Shown: positions 48,125-57,546, numbered from the stretch's first letter. The stretch: DNA of 64,000 nt from Lentisalinibacter sp035655155 (GCA_035655155.1 DASRVH010000050.1:56485-120484); one strand, 5' to 3'. Notes: generated from the letters alone by a model not told the origin. A program made the numbers and translations.

Positions 48125-49225
48125 ATGCTCGCGATCGAACAACTGAGCCATGCCTACGGCGACCAGCCCGTGCTGGAGGGCGTCGACCTGGTGCTCGAGC
48201 GCGGCCGCATCGGCTGCCTGCTCGGGCCGTCCGGCTGCGGCAAGACCACCGTGCTGCGCTGCATCGCCGGCTTCGAGCGTCCCGCCGGCGGGCGCGTCAC
48301 GGCAGCCGGCCGCGAGCTGTCGGGGCCGGACGTGCACGTGCCGCCGGAGCGCCGGCGCATCGGCATGGTGTTCCAAGACTACGCTCTGATGCCGCACCTG
48401 GACGTGGCCGGCAACGTGGCCTTCGGCCTGGGCGGGCGGGGCGGCTCCCGCCAGCGGGACCGGGTGCGCGAGATGCTGGAACTGGTGGGACTGCCGGGGC
48501 TGGAGCGGCGTTATCCGCACGAGCTGTCCGGCGGCCAGCAGCAGCGGGTGGCCCTGGCGCGGGCGCTGGCGCCGGAGCCCGGCCTGCTGCTGATGGACGA
48601 GCCCTTCTCCAACCTGGACGCCGGTCTTCGCGAGCGGCTCGCCGCCGAGGTGCGCGATATTCTGAAGTCCGTCGGCACCACGGCGCTCATCGTCACCCAC
48701 GACCACCAGGACGCCTTCTCGGTGGCCGACGACGTCGGCGTGCTGAGCGCAGGGCGGCTGCTGCAGTGGGATACGGCCTACAACATCTATCACCGGCCGG
48801 CGGACCGATTCGTGGCCGGGTTCGTCGGCCAGGGCGTCTGGCTGCCCGGCGTGGTGCGCGGCCCGGATACGGTGGAGACGCCGGTGGCGACCGCGACCGG
48901 GCGCATGACCGAGGCGCTGCCCGCCGGCACCGAGGTGGAGCTGCTGCTGCGCCCGGACGACGTCGTGCACGACGACGAGAGCGCGATGAAGGCCCGGGTG
49001 GTGAGTCGGCGCTTCCGCGGCCCCCAGTTCCTCTACGAACTCAGCACGACCGACGGCAGCCGGCTGCTCTCCGCCGTGCCGAGCCATCACGACCACGCGG
49101 TCGGCGAGATGATCGGCATCCGCATCGAGACCGATCACATGGTGGTGTTCCCGGCCCGCGCGCCGGCCGGCGGACCGGTCGTGCCGGAGCGCGGCACGGA
49201 TCCTAGCGCCGCTGGCGCCACATGA
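48125..49225 (+). CDS. fbpC: Ferric iron ABC transporter ATP-binding protein
   Basis: A 366-residue ATPase: Walker A GPSGCGKTT, Q-loop MVFQDYALMPHLDV, signature LSGGQQQR, Walker B LLLMDEPFSNLD, switch VTHDHQDAF, plus a C-terminal regulatory TOBE-like domain (~240-350). Energises FbpAB. Starts directly after the fbpB stop. Its 3' end overlaps the converging permease gene by 23 nt. Confidence 0.92.
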   Translation: MLAIEQLSHAYGDQPVLEGVDLVLERGRIGCLLGPSGCGKTTVLRCIAGFERPAGGRVTAAGRELSGPDVHVPPERRRIGMVFQDYALMPHLDVAGNVAFGLGGRGGSRQRDRVREMLELVGLPGLERRYPHELSGGQQQRVALARALAPEPGLLLMDEPFSNLDAGLRERLAAEVRDILKSVGTTALIVTHDHQDAFSVADDVGVLSAGRLLQWDTAYNIYHRPADRFVAGFVGQGVWLPGVVRGPDTVETPVATATGRMTEALPAGTEVELLLRPDDVVHDDESAMKARVVSRRFRGPQFLYELSTTDGSRLLSAVPSHHDHAVGEMIGIRIETDHMVVFPARAPAGGPVVPERGTDPSAAGAT

Positions 49226-50177
49226 GCGCGAGGAACAGGGGCACGCCCAGCAGCGCCGTGAGCGTGCCCACCGGCAGCTGACGGGGCGCCATGGCCGTGC
49301 GCGCCAGCGTGTCGGCCACCACCAGCAGGCAGCCGCCGGCGATGGCGGCGGCCGGTATCACGCGGCGATGCTCGCTGCCGGTCACCAGGCGGATCATGTG
49401 CGGCACCACGAGGCCGACGAAGCCGATGGTGCCCGCCGCGGTGACGGCGACGGCGGTCAGCAGGGCCGCGCCGACGAAGATCGCGGCCTGCACCAGGACG
49501 ACCCGCTGCCCGAGGATGGCGGCCATGGTCTCGCCGCGGGCCAGCACGTTCAGCTCCCGCGCCGCGGCCAGAGCCAGAACGGTGCCGACGGCCAGCACCA
49601 CCAGCAGCGGCGCCGGCGCATGCGCGAAGGAGAAATCGCCCATCAGCCAGAACAGCATGCCGTGGATGCCCTGCTCCGGCGACAGCGTGAGCAGCAGGCC
49701 GATCACGGCGGAGAGCCCCGAAGCCAGCACCACGCCGGTCAGCAGCAGCCGGGCCGGGGTCCAGCTGCCGCTGCCGTGGGCCACGAGAAACACGATCAGC
49801 ATCGCGCCGAGTGCGCCGGTGAAGGCGCCGGCGTCCACGGCCCAGGGCGCCAGCCCGACGGACAGGGCGGCCAGGGCGCCGACGGCCGCGCCGCCGGAGG
49901 TGCCGAGGATGTAGGGGTCGGCCAGCGGGTTGCGCAGCAGCACCTGCATCAGCACGCCGGCCAGCGCGAGCAGTCCGCCCACGGCGAAGGCGGACAGCGC
50001 GCGGGGCAGGCGCAGCTCCAGCACCAGGTCCCGTTCGCCGGGGCTGCCGCCGCCGGCCAGGATCTCCGCGACCCGCGCCGCCGGCAGGGATTCGCTGCCC
50101 GTTGCCAGCGCCGCCCCGAGGCACGCGAGCGCCAGCAAGGCGAGGCCGGGCAGCAGCAGCTTCTGCGGCAGGGTCAT
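49203..50177 (-). CDS. FecCD/BtuC-family ABC transporter permease
   Basis: A 324-residue membrane protein with ~10 helices and the family signatures LRLPRALSAFAVGGLLALAGVLMQVLLRNPLADPYILG and GTIGFVGLVVPHMIRLVTGSEHRRVIPAAAI. It is the only FecCD-type permease in the window. The B12 proteins BtuF (30 kb) and BtuD (34.5 kb) lack a neighbouring permease, so this is a good BtuC candidate; iron-siderophore transport is the alternative, given the adjacent fbpABC. ATG 50177 is divergent from rppH across 63 bp. Confidence 0.85.
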   Translation of the reverse strand: MTLPQKLLLPGLALLALACLGAALATGSESLPAARVAEILAGGGSPGERDLVLELRLPRALSAFAVGGLLALAGVLMQVLLRNPLADPYILGTSGGAAVGALAALSVGLAPWAVDAGAFTGALGAMLIVFLVAHGSGSWTPARLLLTGVVLASGLSAVIGLLLTLSPEQGIHGMLFWLMGDFSFAHAPAPLLVVLAVGTVLALAAARELNVLARGETMAAILGQRVVLVQAAIFVGAALLTAVAVTAAGTIGFVGLVVPHMIRLVTGSEHRRVIPAAAIAGGCLLVVADTLARTAMAPRQLPVGTLTALLGVPLFLALMWRQRR

Positions 50178-50240
50178 GAGGCTTCCGGTCGCTGGTCCGC
50201 TATTCGGGATTGTGGAAGAATGACGGCCAAGAGGTTTTCC

Positions 50241-50822
50241 ATGAATTCCGACAATATCGACGAGCACGGCTTCCGCGCGAACGTCGGCATCATACTGGCG
50301 AACGACGCCGGCCGTCTGCTGCTGGCCGGCCGCGCCGGGCGCAAGGGGTGGCAGTTCCCCCAGGGCGGCATCGACAGGGGCGAGAGCGCGGAGGAGGCGA
50401 TGTTCCGGGAGCTGTACGAGGAACTCGGCCTCGAGCGCCACGACGTCCGGGTCCTGGGTGCCACCCGGGACTGGATCCCCTATCGCCTGCCCGAGCGCTA
50501 CGTCCGCCGCCGGGGCCAGGGCGACAACCCGGTCTGCATCGGCCAGAAGCAACGCTGGTTCCTGCTGCGTTTCGTCTCCGCCGAGGAGCGGCTGCGCCTC
50601 GACCTGAGCCACACGCCCGAGTTCGACCGCTGGCGCTGGGTGGATTACTGGCGGCCGGTCAACGAGGTCATCTACTTCAAGCGCCGGGTCTATGCCCGGG
50701 CCCTGTTCGAGCTGGCCACCCATCTGTTCCCCGACGGGCCGCCGCCGCAGCCGCGCTGGTGGCCGCACCGCTGGCGGGCGGTTTTCACGAAGGATCTGCG
50801 CAGGGCCGGCTTCACGCCCTGA
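50241..50822 (+). CDS. rppH: RNA pyrophosphohydrolase
   Basis: A 193-residue Nudix hydrolase that removes 5' pyrophosphate and triggers mRNA decay. The Nudix box (GGIDRGESAEEAMFRELYEE) is intact, and WQFPQGGI, YRLPERYVRR and GQKQRWFLLRF are RppH-type. Slightly longer than E. coli RppH (176) at the C-terminus. Confidence 0.93.
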   Translation: MNSDNIDEHGFRANVGIILANDAGRLLLAGRAGRKGWQFPQGGIDRGESAEEAMFRELYEELGLERHDVRVLGATRDWIPYRLPERYVRRRGQGDNPVCIGQKQRWFLLRFVSAEERLRLDLSHTPEFDRWRWVDYWRPVNEVIYFKRRVYARALFELATHLFPDGPPPQPRWWPHRWRAVFTKDLRRAGFTP

Positions 50823-50974
50823 GGGCAGGGCCGACGCATGCCGGGCTCAGGGCCGCCGAAGCGCCGCCGAAAGGCCGGCGCGTGGCCGATCCGTGACATA
50901 CCGCACTTCCGGGGGCGACGGCCGCCGCGTACCATAGCCCCCCGTTTTGACAGAATCCCGCGACCCCGGACCCT

Positions 50975-51676
50975 ATGCCGAACGCCTCCCCGATCCGCAG
51001 CCGTGTGCTGGCCGCCGTCGCCCTCGCGGCCGTCCTCGGCGCCGGCTACCTGGTGTACGAGGCGGGCCGCCTGCACGCCGGCTACAACCGCCTGGAGGCC
51101 GCCCGCGAGCGGGAAGAGCTGAGCGGGCGGATTGCGGCGCTGGAGGGCGAGGAGGCGGCGCTGCGCGAGGAGGTCATCAAGCTGGAGACGCTGCGCAAGA
51201 CGGACCAGGAAGCGTACAAGGCCATCGACGAGGGTTTCCGGTCGCTGCAGGACAAGATCCAGGAGCAGCGCGAGGCCATTGCCTTCTACCGGGGCATCAT
51301 CTCGCCGGCGGACTCCAGCAGCGGCCTGCGGGTGCAGGACTTCCAGGTATTGCGGGGCGCCGAGGAGTCCCGCTATCGTCTGCGACTGGTGCTGGTCCAG
51401 GTGAAACAGCACCACCAGCGCGTGTCGGGGACGGTGCGTCTGTCGGTGGACGGGGCGCGGGGCGGCGAGGCCGTCACCATCCCGTTCGGACAGCTCGCGG
51501 CCGGAGACAGCGACGCGCGCTGGGCGTTCTCGTTCCGGTACTTCCAGGACTTCGAGAGAGAGCTGGTGCTGCCGGAGGGATTCGAGCCGGACCGCGTCAA
51601 CGTCGAACTGATGCCGAGCGGCAGCGGCGGCTCGGGCATCAAGCAGAGTTTTCCTTGGTCCACGAGCCCGGGATGA
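50975..51676 (+). CDS. DUF6776-like membrane/coiled-coil protein
   Basis: A 233-residue protein: one N-terminal membrane helix (~11-28), a coiled coil (~38-105), and a C-terminal beta-rich domain (SGLRVQDFQVLRGAEESRYRLRLVLVQVKQ). Homologues usually precede bactofilin and erpA in Gammaproteobacteria, as here. It may help organise envelope or bactofilin structures; function unknown. The 3' end lies in a 27-bp tandem repeat, which supplies the stop codon. Confidence 0.7.
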   Translation: MPNASPIRSRVLAAVALAAVLGAGYLVYEAGRLHAGYNRLEAAREREELSGRIAALEGEEAALREEVIKLETLRKTDQEAYKAIDEGFRSLQDKIQEQREAIAFYRGIISPADSSSGLRVQDFQVLRGAEESRYRLRLVLVQVKQHHQRVSGTVRLSVDGARGGEAVTIPFGQLAAGDSDARWAFSFRYFQDFERELVLPEGFEPDRVNVELMPSGSGGSGIKQSFPWSTSPG

Positions 51677-51737
51677 GCCCGGGGGTCCACGAGCCCGGGA
51701 TAAGCCCGGGGGTCGACCAGCCCGGGATGAGCCCGCT
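51657..51737 (+). repeat. Three 27-bp tandem repeats
   Basis: Units at 51657-51683, 51684-51710 and 51711-51737 share GGTCCACGAGCCCGGG followed by ATGAGCCCGGG-type sequence with few changes. Each contains an inverted CCCGGG pair. They cover the end of the DUF6776-like gene and the gap to bactofilin, so copy-number changes would leave both genes intact. Confidence 0.8.
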
Positions 51738-51751
51738 TCACGGAGTAAGCC

Positions 51752-52207
51752 ATGTTTGGACGTAAGAACAAGCGCCACACGACCATCGACACGCTGGTCG
51801 GACCGAATTCGCGGGTGCAGGGCGACCTGCACTTCGAGGGCGGCTGCCACGTGGACGGCACCGTCCAGGGCAACGTCAGCGCCGACCCGCAGAGCGAATC
51901 GGCGCTCAGCATCAGCGAGAACGGCACCATCGAGGGCAACGTGACCGTGCCTCACGTGGTGCTGAAAGGCACGGTGCGCGGCGACCTCACCGCCAGCGAG
52001 CGGGTGGAACTCGGGCCGACGGCGCGGGTCATCGGTAATGTGTATTACAATCTGATCGAGATGGCCATCGGCGCGGAGATCAACGGCAAGCTGGTCCACG
52101 GCACGGAGACGCGTGCCGGCCAGGCCGCCGACGAGGGCGGCGAGAGCGGCAAGACCGGTGACACCGCGAAGATGCCGGCGCCCAAGATTGCGACGGGCGC
52201 CAAATAG
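51752..52207 (+). CDS. Bactofilin family cytoskeletal protein
   Basis: A 151-residue polymer-forming protein. The central DUF583 beta-helix (~15-115) shows the repeated hydrophobic-Gly pattern (GDLHFEGGCHVDGTVQGNVSAD, ISENGTIEGNVTVPHVVLKGTVRGDL). Disordered tails flank it. Bactofilins form filaments that localise envelope enzymes; the M23 peptidase at 57.5 kb is a possible but unproven client. Confidence 0.9.
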   Translation: MFGRKNKRHTTIDTLVGPNSRVQGDLHFEGGCHVDGTVQGNVSADPQSESALSISENGTIEGNVTVPHVVLKGTVRGDLTASERVELGPTARVIGNVYYNLIEMAIGAEINGKLVHGTETRAGQAADEGGESGKTGDTAKMPAPKIATGAK

Positions 52208-52284
52208 GAATCGACCCAAACAGGGATCGACCCGAGTAGAGACCGGCAGACAGGGCCCGCCTGCGGGCCCGGGGAAGCACAACC

Positions 52285-52659
52285 ATGGAAAACACGACGA
52301 CGACGACACCCGAAACCACCGAGATGCCGCCGCCGCCGCTGGTGTTCACCGATGCGGCCGCGCAGAAGGTGGGCGAGCTGATCCGTGAGGAAGACAATCC
52401 GGAACTCATGCTGCGCGTGTTCGTCTCCGGCGGGGGCTGCTCCGGCTTCCAGTACGGATTCACCTTCGACGAGAAGATGGAAGAGGGCGACACCCAGGTG
52501 GAGAACCAGGGCGTGACGCTGCTGGTGGACCCGATGAGCGTGCAGTACCTCATGGGCGCCGAGATCGACTACAAGGAAGACCTGGAAGGCGCGCAGTTCA
52601 TCATCCGCAACCCGAACGCCCAGACCACCTGCGGCTGCGGTTCGTCGTTCTCCGTCTGA
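52285..52659 (+). CDS. erpA: Iron-sulfur cluster insertion protein ErpA
   Basis: A 124-residue A-type Fe-S carrier with the three conserved cysteines in SGGGCSGFQY and TTCGCGSSF. It inserts clusters into apo-proteins such as IspG. The Thr/Pro-rich start is longer than in E. coli ErpA (114). Confidence 0.95.
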   Translation: MENTTTTTPETTEMPPPPLVFTDAAAQKVGELIREEDNPELMLRVFVSGGGCSGFQYGFTFDEKMEEGDTQVENQGVTLLVDPMSVQYLMGAEIDYKEDLEGAQFIIRNPNAQTTCGCGSSFSV

Positions 52660-52712
52660 CAGTCTGACGCCGCCGCAGCGGCGGCCGCCGGCGGAAAGCA
52701 GGGGAGACCGGT

Positions 52713-54266
52713 ATCGTCTCCAACACCGACCAGAACGACGATCACTCCCAGGACAGCGTCATAGCCGCTGTCGATCTGGGCTCCAACAGCTTCCACATGA
52801 TCGTGGCCACCCTGCGCCACGGTCAGCTCACCATCCTGGACCGCCTGCGCGAGACGGTGCGGCTCGCCGAGGGCCTGTCACCGAAGACCGGGCTGACGGT
52901 GAGCAGCAAGGCCAGGGCACTGGAGTGCCTGAGCCGCTTCGGCGAGCGGCTGCGCGACGTGGATGCCTCCAACGTGCGCGCCGCCGGCACCAATACCCTG
53001 CGCCGGGCCCGCCGCGAAGCCGGTTTCCTGGCCGAGGCGGAGGCCGCTCTCGGCCACCCCATCGAGATCATCTCGGGCATCGAGGAGGCCCGGCTCATCT
53101 ACCTGGGGGTGGCGCACAGCCTGCCGCCCATCGAGGGCCGTCGCCTGGTCCTGGACATCGGCGGCGGCAGCACCGAGCTGATACTGGGGCAGGGCGAGCA
53201 GCCGGAGGCGCTGGAGAGCCTGTCCATGGGCTGCGTCGGCAAGACCGAGCGCTACTTCCCCGACGGCAAGCTCACCCGCAAGGCCTTCGACCGCGCCCGC
53301 ACGGCGGCGCAGCTGAAGCTCAGGCCGGTGAAAGCGTTCTTCCGCAAGCATGGCTGGCAGGAGGCCATCGGCGCCTCGGGCACCGTCCGCTCCGCGGAGG
53401 CGGTGGCCCGGGAGCTCGGCATCCTGCAGCCCGAGGGCCTCACGCTCGGCAACGTCGAGGAGCTGATCGAGCGCATGATCGCCCAGGGGCGCATCGACCG
53501 GCTCGACCTGCCGGGTCTGTCCCAGCGCCGCGCGCAGGTCTGGGCAGGCGGTCTCTCCATCCTGGCCGAGATATTCGCCTCGCTCGGCATAGAGCGTATG
53601 AACATCTCCGACGGCTCGCTGCGCGAGGGTCTGCTCTACGATCTGGTCGGCCGGTTGCAGCACGCCGATGCCCGGGAGCGCACCGTGCAGGCCCTGGTCG
53701 AGCGCTACCACGTCGATCCGGAACAGTCGGAGCGGGCGGCACTCATGGCCGGCCGGCTGCTCGCCCAGGTGGCGAAGCCGTGGAAGCTCACCGATCCCCT
53801 GGACGCGAAGCTGCTGGAATGGGCGGCGCGGCTGCACGAGATCGGCCTCGATATCTCCCACCACAATTTCCACGAGCATGGCGCCTACATCGTGGAGCAT
53901 GCCGATCTGCCCGGCTTTCCCCGCCTGGAGCAGCAGGTGCTGGCCTGCCTGATCGCCTCGCAGCGCAAGCGCCCGGACCAGGACCGTCTCGAACGGCTGC
54001 CGGAGAAGAAACGCAAGCGGGTGTTGCGCCTGGCCCTGCTGCTGCGCCTGGCAGTGCTCCTGAACCGCAGCCGCTCGGCGGACCTGCCGCTGGACACCCG
54101 GGTGGTGGGCGGCAAGAAATCCCTGGCCCTGTCCTTCCCCGGCGGCTGGCTGGATAACAACCCGCTGACGCTGGCCGACCTCGACCGGGAGATTCAGTAT
54201 CTGAAACCCACCGGTTACCGGCTGGAGGTGGACTTCTCCGGTCAGCAGGTCTCCGCGAGCCGCTGA
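52713..54266 (+). CDS. ppx: Exopolyphosphatase, apparent AUC start
   Basis: A ~517-residue Ppx/GppA enzyme hydrolysing polyphosphate from the chain end. The ASKHA motifs AAVDLGSNSFHMIVA and VLDIGGGSTELI and a C-terminal HD-like domain (LHEIGLDISHHNFHEHGAYIV) are present. The essential N-terminal motif lies upstream of the first ATG (52797), and the frame from the preceding in-frame stop (52665-52667) holds no ATG, GTG or TTG. The best start is ATC at 52713, 6-7 nt after AGGGGAG, giving IVSNTDQN. Either a rare AUC start or a one-base sequence error. 3' end overlaps ppk1 by 25 nt, convergently. Confidence 0.88.
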   Translation: MVSNTDQNDDHSQDSVIAAVDLGSNSFHMIVATLRHGQLTILDRLRETVRLAEGLSPKTGLTVSSKARALECLSRFGERLRDVDASNVRAAGTNTLRRARREAGFLAEAEAALGHPIEIISGIEEARLIYLGVAHSLPPIEGRRLVLDIGGGSTELILGQGEQPEALESLSMGCVGKTERYFPDGKLTRKAFDRARTAAQLKLRPVKAFFRKHGWQEAIGASGTVRSAEAVARELGILQPEGLTLGNVEELIERMIAQGRIDRLDLPGLSQRRAQVWAGGLSILAEIFASLGIERMNISDGSLREGLLYDLVGRLQHADARERTVQALVERYHVDPEQSERAALMAGRLLAQVAKPWKLTDPLDAKLLEWAARLHEIGLDISHHNFHEHGAYIVEHADLPGFPRLEQQVLACLIASQRKRPDQDRLERLPEKKRKRVLRLALLLRLAVLLNRSRSADLPLDTRVVGGKKSLALSFPGGWLDNNPLTLADLDREIQYLKPTGYRLEVDFSGQQVSASR

Positions 54267-56320
54267 AGCAGCGCCCCCTGCGCGGAGTGCGCGCTCGTGT
54301 CCGTCCCGGGCGAGAGGCGGCGATAGCTGCCGTCGGCGGCGAGTTCCCAGGCGTCGGTGTTGTCCTCCAGATAGAGTTCCAGGTCCGCCTTGACCTGATT
54401 GCGGTGCGACTTGCGCGTCAGCGGGAAGCAGGTCTCCACGCGATTGAAGAAGTTGCGCTCCATCCAGTCCGCGCTGGCGCAGTAGATCAGTTCGTCGCCG
54501 CCGTTCAGGAAGTAATACACGCGCGAGTGCTCCAGGAAGCGGCCGACGACGGAGCGCACGCGGATGTTATCGGACACGCCCGCCAGCCCCGGGCGCAGCG
54601 AGCAGATGCCGCGCACGATCAGGTCGATCTCGACCCCGGCCTGGGAGGCACGGTACAGGGCGCGAATCGCCTGCGGCTCGATCAGTGCGTTCACCTTGAC
54701 GATGATGCGCGCCGGCTCGCCCCGCGCCGCGGCCGCGGTTTCCGCCTCGATCAGCTCCAGCACGCGGTCGTGCAGGCTGAACGGCGCCGTGGTCATGCGC
54801 TTCAGACCGCGGATCTCGGTGAGGCTGGTCAGCTGCATGAAGACCTCGTGCACGTCCCGCCCCAGCGACTGATCCGCCGAGAGCAGGCCGTAGTCCGTAT
54901 ACACGCGGGTGGTCTGCGGGTGGTAGTTGCCGGTGCCGAGGTGCACGTAGCGGCGCAGCTCCTCGCCGCGACGCCTGACCACCAGCGCCATCTTGGCGTG
55001 GGTCTTGTAGCCGACCACGCCGTAGACGACGTGAGCGCCCGCCTCCTGCAGCCGGTTCGCCAGGGCGATGTTGGCGGCCTCGTCGAAGCGGGCCATCAGC
55101 TCGATGACCACCGTCACCTCCTTGCCGGCCTGGGCGGCGGCCACCAGGTGGTCGACGATGGGCGAGGTAGGGCCGCTGCGGTACAGGGTCTGCTTGATGG
55201 CCAGCACGTCCGGATCGGCGGCGGCCTGGGCGATGAAGTCGATCACCGGCGTGAAGGCCTGGAACGGGTGGTGCAGCAGCACGTCCTTGGCGTCGACGGC
55301 GTCGAAGATCGTCTCCGCGCCCACCAGGCCGGCGGGCAGCCCCGGCGTGAAGGGCCGGAACTTCAGGTCGTCGCGCCCGGACAGGTCGCACACGCGCAGC
55401 AGGCGGTTGAGGTTGACGGGGCCGTCCACCGGATACAGGTCCTCGGCGTCCAGTTCGAAGTGGTCCAGCAGGAAGGTGCTGAGTTCCTCCGGGCATTCGC
55501 TCGCCACCTCCAGGCGCACGGCGGCGCCGTAGCGGCTGGCGGCCAGCTCGCCTTCCAGCGCCCGCACCAGGTCGTCCACTTCCTCGTCGTCCACATACAG
55601 GTCGCTGTTGCGCGTCACCCGGAACTGGAAGCAGCCGTCCACCTTCATGCCGGGGAAAAGTTCGTCAACGAAACTGTGGATCACCGACGACAGGAACACG
55701 AACTGCTCTTCGCCGGGGGTGCCGGGCTCGGCGGGCAGCGGGATCAGACGCGGCAGGGAGCGGGGCGCCTGCACCAGGCCGCGGTGGCGGCGGCGGCCGA
55801 AGACGTCCTTGCCCTTCAGCGCCACGATGAAGTTCAGGCTCTTGTTCAGGATGCGGGGGAACGGACGCGCCGGGTCCAGGGTCAGCGGCGTGAGCACGGG
55901 CAGCACCTGGTCGTGGAAATAGGCGTGCAGCCAGTCCCGCTGGCCGTCGGTCCACTGGTCGCGCCGGATGAAATGCACCCCGTTCTCCGCCAGTGCGGGG
56001 ATCAGTCCCTCGTTCAGCAGCCGGTACTGGCGCTCCACGAGCCCGGTCGCCTCGCTGCGTATCGCCGCCAGCGCCTCCCGGGGCGTCATGCGGTCCGGCC
56101 CCGGCGCTGCCGAACCGAGTTCCTCGCGCTGCTTCAGTCCGGCCACCCGGATCTCGAAGAACTCGTCCAGGTTGGTGCAGGAGATGCAGAGGAAGCGCAG
56201 GCGCTCGAGCAGCGGGGTGGTGTTGTCCAGCGCCTGAGCGAGTACCCGTTTGTTGAATTCGAGCAGGCTGAGCTCGCGGTTGATGTAGTAGTCCGGCAGG
56301 CTCAGGTTCTCGGTGTCCAC
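54242..56320 (-). CDS. ppk1: Polyphosphate kinase 1
   Basis: A 692-residue enzyme making polyphosphate from ATP. Four-domain PPK1 layout: N-terminal YINRELSLLEFNKRVLAQA, EIRVAGLKQ, then phosphotransfer domains with the autophosphorylated His in YVHLGTGNYHPQTTRVYTDYG and C-terminal SADWMERNFFNRVETCFP. Length fits the family (~690). Paired tail-to-tail with the degrading enzyme ppx. Confidence 0.96.
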   Translation of the reverse strand: MDTENLSLPDYYINRELSLLEFNKRVLAQALDNTTPLLERLRFLCISCTNLDEFFEIRVAGLKQREELGSAAPGPDRMTPREALAAIRSEATGLVERQYRLLNEGLIPALAENGVHFIRRDQWTDGQRDWLHAYFHDQVLPVLTPLTLDPARPFPRILNKSLNFIVALKGKDVFGRRRHRGLVQAPRSLPRLIPLPAEPGTPGEEQFVFLSSVIHSFVDELFPGMKVDGCFQFRVTRNSDLYVDDEEVDDLVRALEGELAASRYGAAVRLEVASECPEELSTFLLDHFELDAEDLYPVDGPVNLNRLLRVCDLSGRDDLKFRPFTPGLPAGLVGAETIFDAVDAKDVLLHHPFQAFTPVIDFIAQAAADPDVLAIKQTLYRSGPTSPIVDHLVAAAQAGKEVTVVIELMARFDEAANIALANRLQEAGAHVVYGVVGYKTHAKMALVVRRRGEELRRYVHLGTGNYHPQTTRVYTDYGLLSADQSLGRDVHEVFMQLTSLTEIRGLKRMTTAPFSLHDRVLELIEAETAAAARGEPARIIVKVNALIEPQAIRALYRASQAGVEIDLIVRGICSLRPGLAGVSDNIRVRSVVGRFLEHSRVYYFLNGGDELIYCASADWMERNFFNRVETCFPLTRKSHRNQVKADLELYLEDNTDAWELAADGSYRRLSPGTDTSAHSAQGALLQRLAETC

Positions 56321-56370
56321 GGCCGTGGTCCTCTGTGCAGGGGCGGCCGATCAGTATAGCAGCGGGGTGC

Positions 56371-57507
56371 TCAGCCGGAGGGGGCGGCCCCGCCCTCGGC
56401 GAGGTAGATGCCGCCGAGGATGGTCGCGCTCTGTGCCCCGGTGACCCGGGGCCGGTTGCCGGGGCGACCGGCCAGCGTCTCCCGGGCCAGCCAGGCGAAT
56501 GCGGCGGCCTCCACCCAGTCCGGGTCGAGTCCCGCGCCCGCCGTGCTCATGACTTCCGCAGGCGCGCACAGCTCATCGAGCCGGCCCATGAGGAAGCCGT
56601 TGTGCGCGCCGCCGCCGCACACGAGTACCCGGCTCGCCCACGGCGCGTGTTCGCCCACGGCACGGGCGACGGTGACGGCGGTGAGTTCGGCCAGCGTCGC
56701 CTGCACGTCGACGGGCGGCGGCTGTTCCGGCAGGGCCACCAGCCGGGCGTCAAGCCAGTCGGCATTGAAATACTCCCGGCCGGTGGATTTCGGCGGCGGC
56801 GCGGTGAAATAGGGGTCGTCCAGGCAGGCCTCGAGCAGCAGGGGGGAGACCGTGCCTTGCCGTGCCCAGGCTCCGTCCCGATCCCAGGCCTCGTCCCGAT
56901 GGCGCCGAATCCAGCCGTCCATCAGCGTGTTGCCGGGGCCGCTGTCGAAGCCGGCGCGCACCTCGCCGTCCACCAGCGTGAGATTGGCGATGCCGCCGAT
57001 GTTGACCACGGCCGCCGGCCCTCCGTCGCCGAACAGCCAGCCGTGAAAGGCCGGCGCCAGAGGCGCCGCCTCGCCGCCCAGCGCGATGTCCCGGCGGCGG
57101 AAATCCGCCACGGTGGTGATACCGGTGCGGGCGACGATGACGTTGGGGTCGCCGATCTGCAGGGTGAACGGCGTGTCGGCGTCCGGCCGGTGCCGCAGCG
57201 TCTGGCCGTGGCTGCCGATGGCGCGGATGTTCGCCGCCTCCAGCTCCGCACCGGCCAGCAGGCGCAACGCCGCGGCGGCGAAGGCGCCGCCCACCTGCAC
57301 GTCCAGCCGGCCGAGCGTATCCAGATCGCAGGAGGCCGGGTCGGCCACCGCCCGTTCCAGAGCGGCACGCAGATCGTCGGCGTAGGGATAGCAGGCCGAG
57401 GCCACCACCTCGCAGCCGCGCCGGCTGCGTTCCGGAAAGGCGACGACGGCGGCGTCCACCCCGTCCATGCTGGTGCCGGAGATCAGGCCGAGGAAGAGTT
57501 CGCTCAT
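56371..57507 (-). CDS. anmK: Anhydro-N-acetylmuramic acid kinase
   Basis: A 378-residue ASKHA kinase that phosphorylates and opens anhydroMurNAc in peptidoglycan recycling. Motifs: LGLISGTSMDGVDAAVV, VVNIGGIANLTLVD, VLVCGGGAHNGFLM. Works downstream of AmpD (28.4 kb). 39 nt after the M23 peptidase, so these two cell-wall genes are likely co-transcribed. Confidence 0.95.
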   Translation of the reverse strand: MSELFLGLISGTSMDGVDAAVVAFPERSRRGCEVVASACYPYADDLRAALERAVADPASCDLDTLGRLDVQVGGAFAAAALRLLAGAELEAANIRAIGSHGQTLRHRPDADTPFTLQIGDPNVIVARTGITTVADFRRRDIALGGEAAPLAPAFHGWLFGDGGPAAVVNIGGIANLTLVDGEVRAGFDSGPGNTLMDGWIRRHRDEAWDRDGAWARQGTVSPLLLEACLDDPYFTAPPPKSTGREYFNADWLDARLVALPEQPPPVDVQATLAELTAVTVARAVGEHAPWASRVLVCGGGAHNGFLMGRLDELCAPAEVMSTAGAGLDPDWVEAAAFAWLARETLAGRPGNRPRVTGAQSATILGGIYLAEGGAAPSG

Positions 57508-57546
57508 GGGATCAGGCAGCGCGTGGCGCCAGCGCGCCGGCGAGGC

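Noticed and set aside
46493..49138. 881-codon open frame on the minus strand opposite fbpBC
   Set aside because: Antisense shadow of GC-rich genes: His/Gln/Arg-rich with no motif, whereas fbpB and fbpC are unmistakable on the plus strand.
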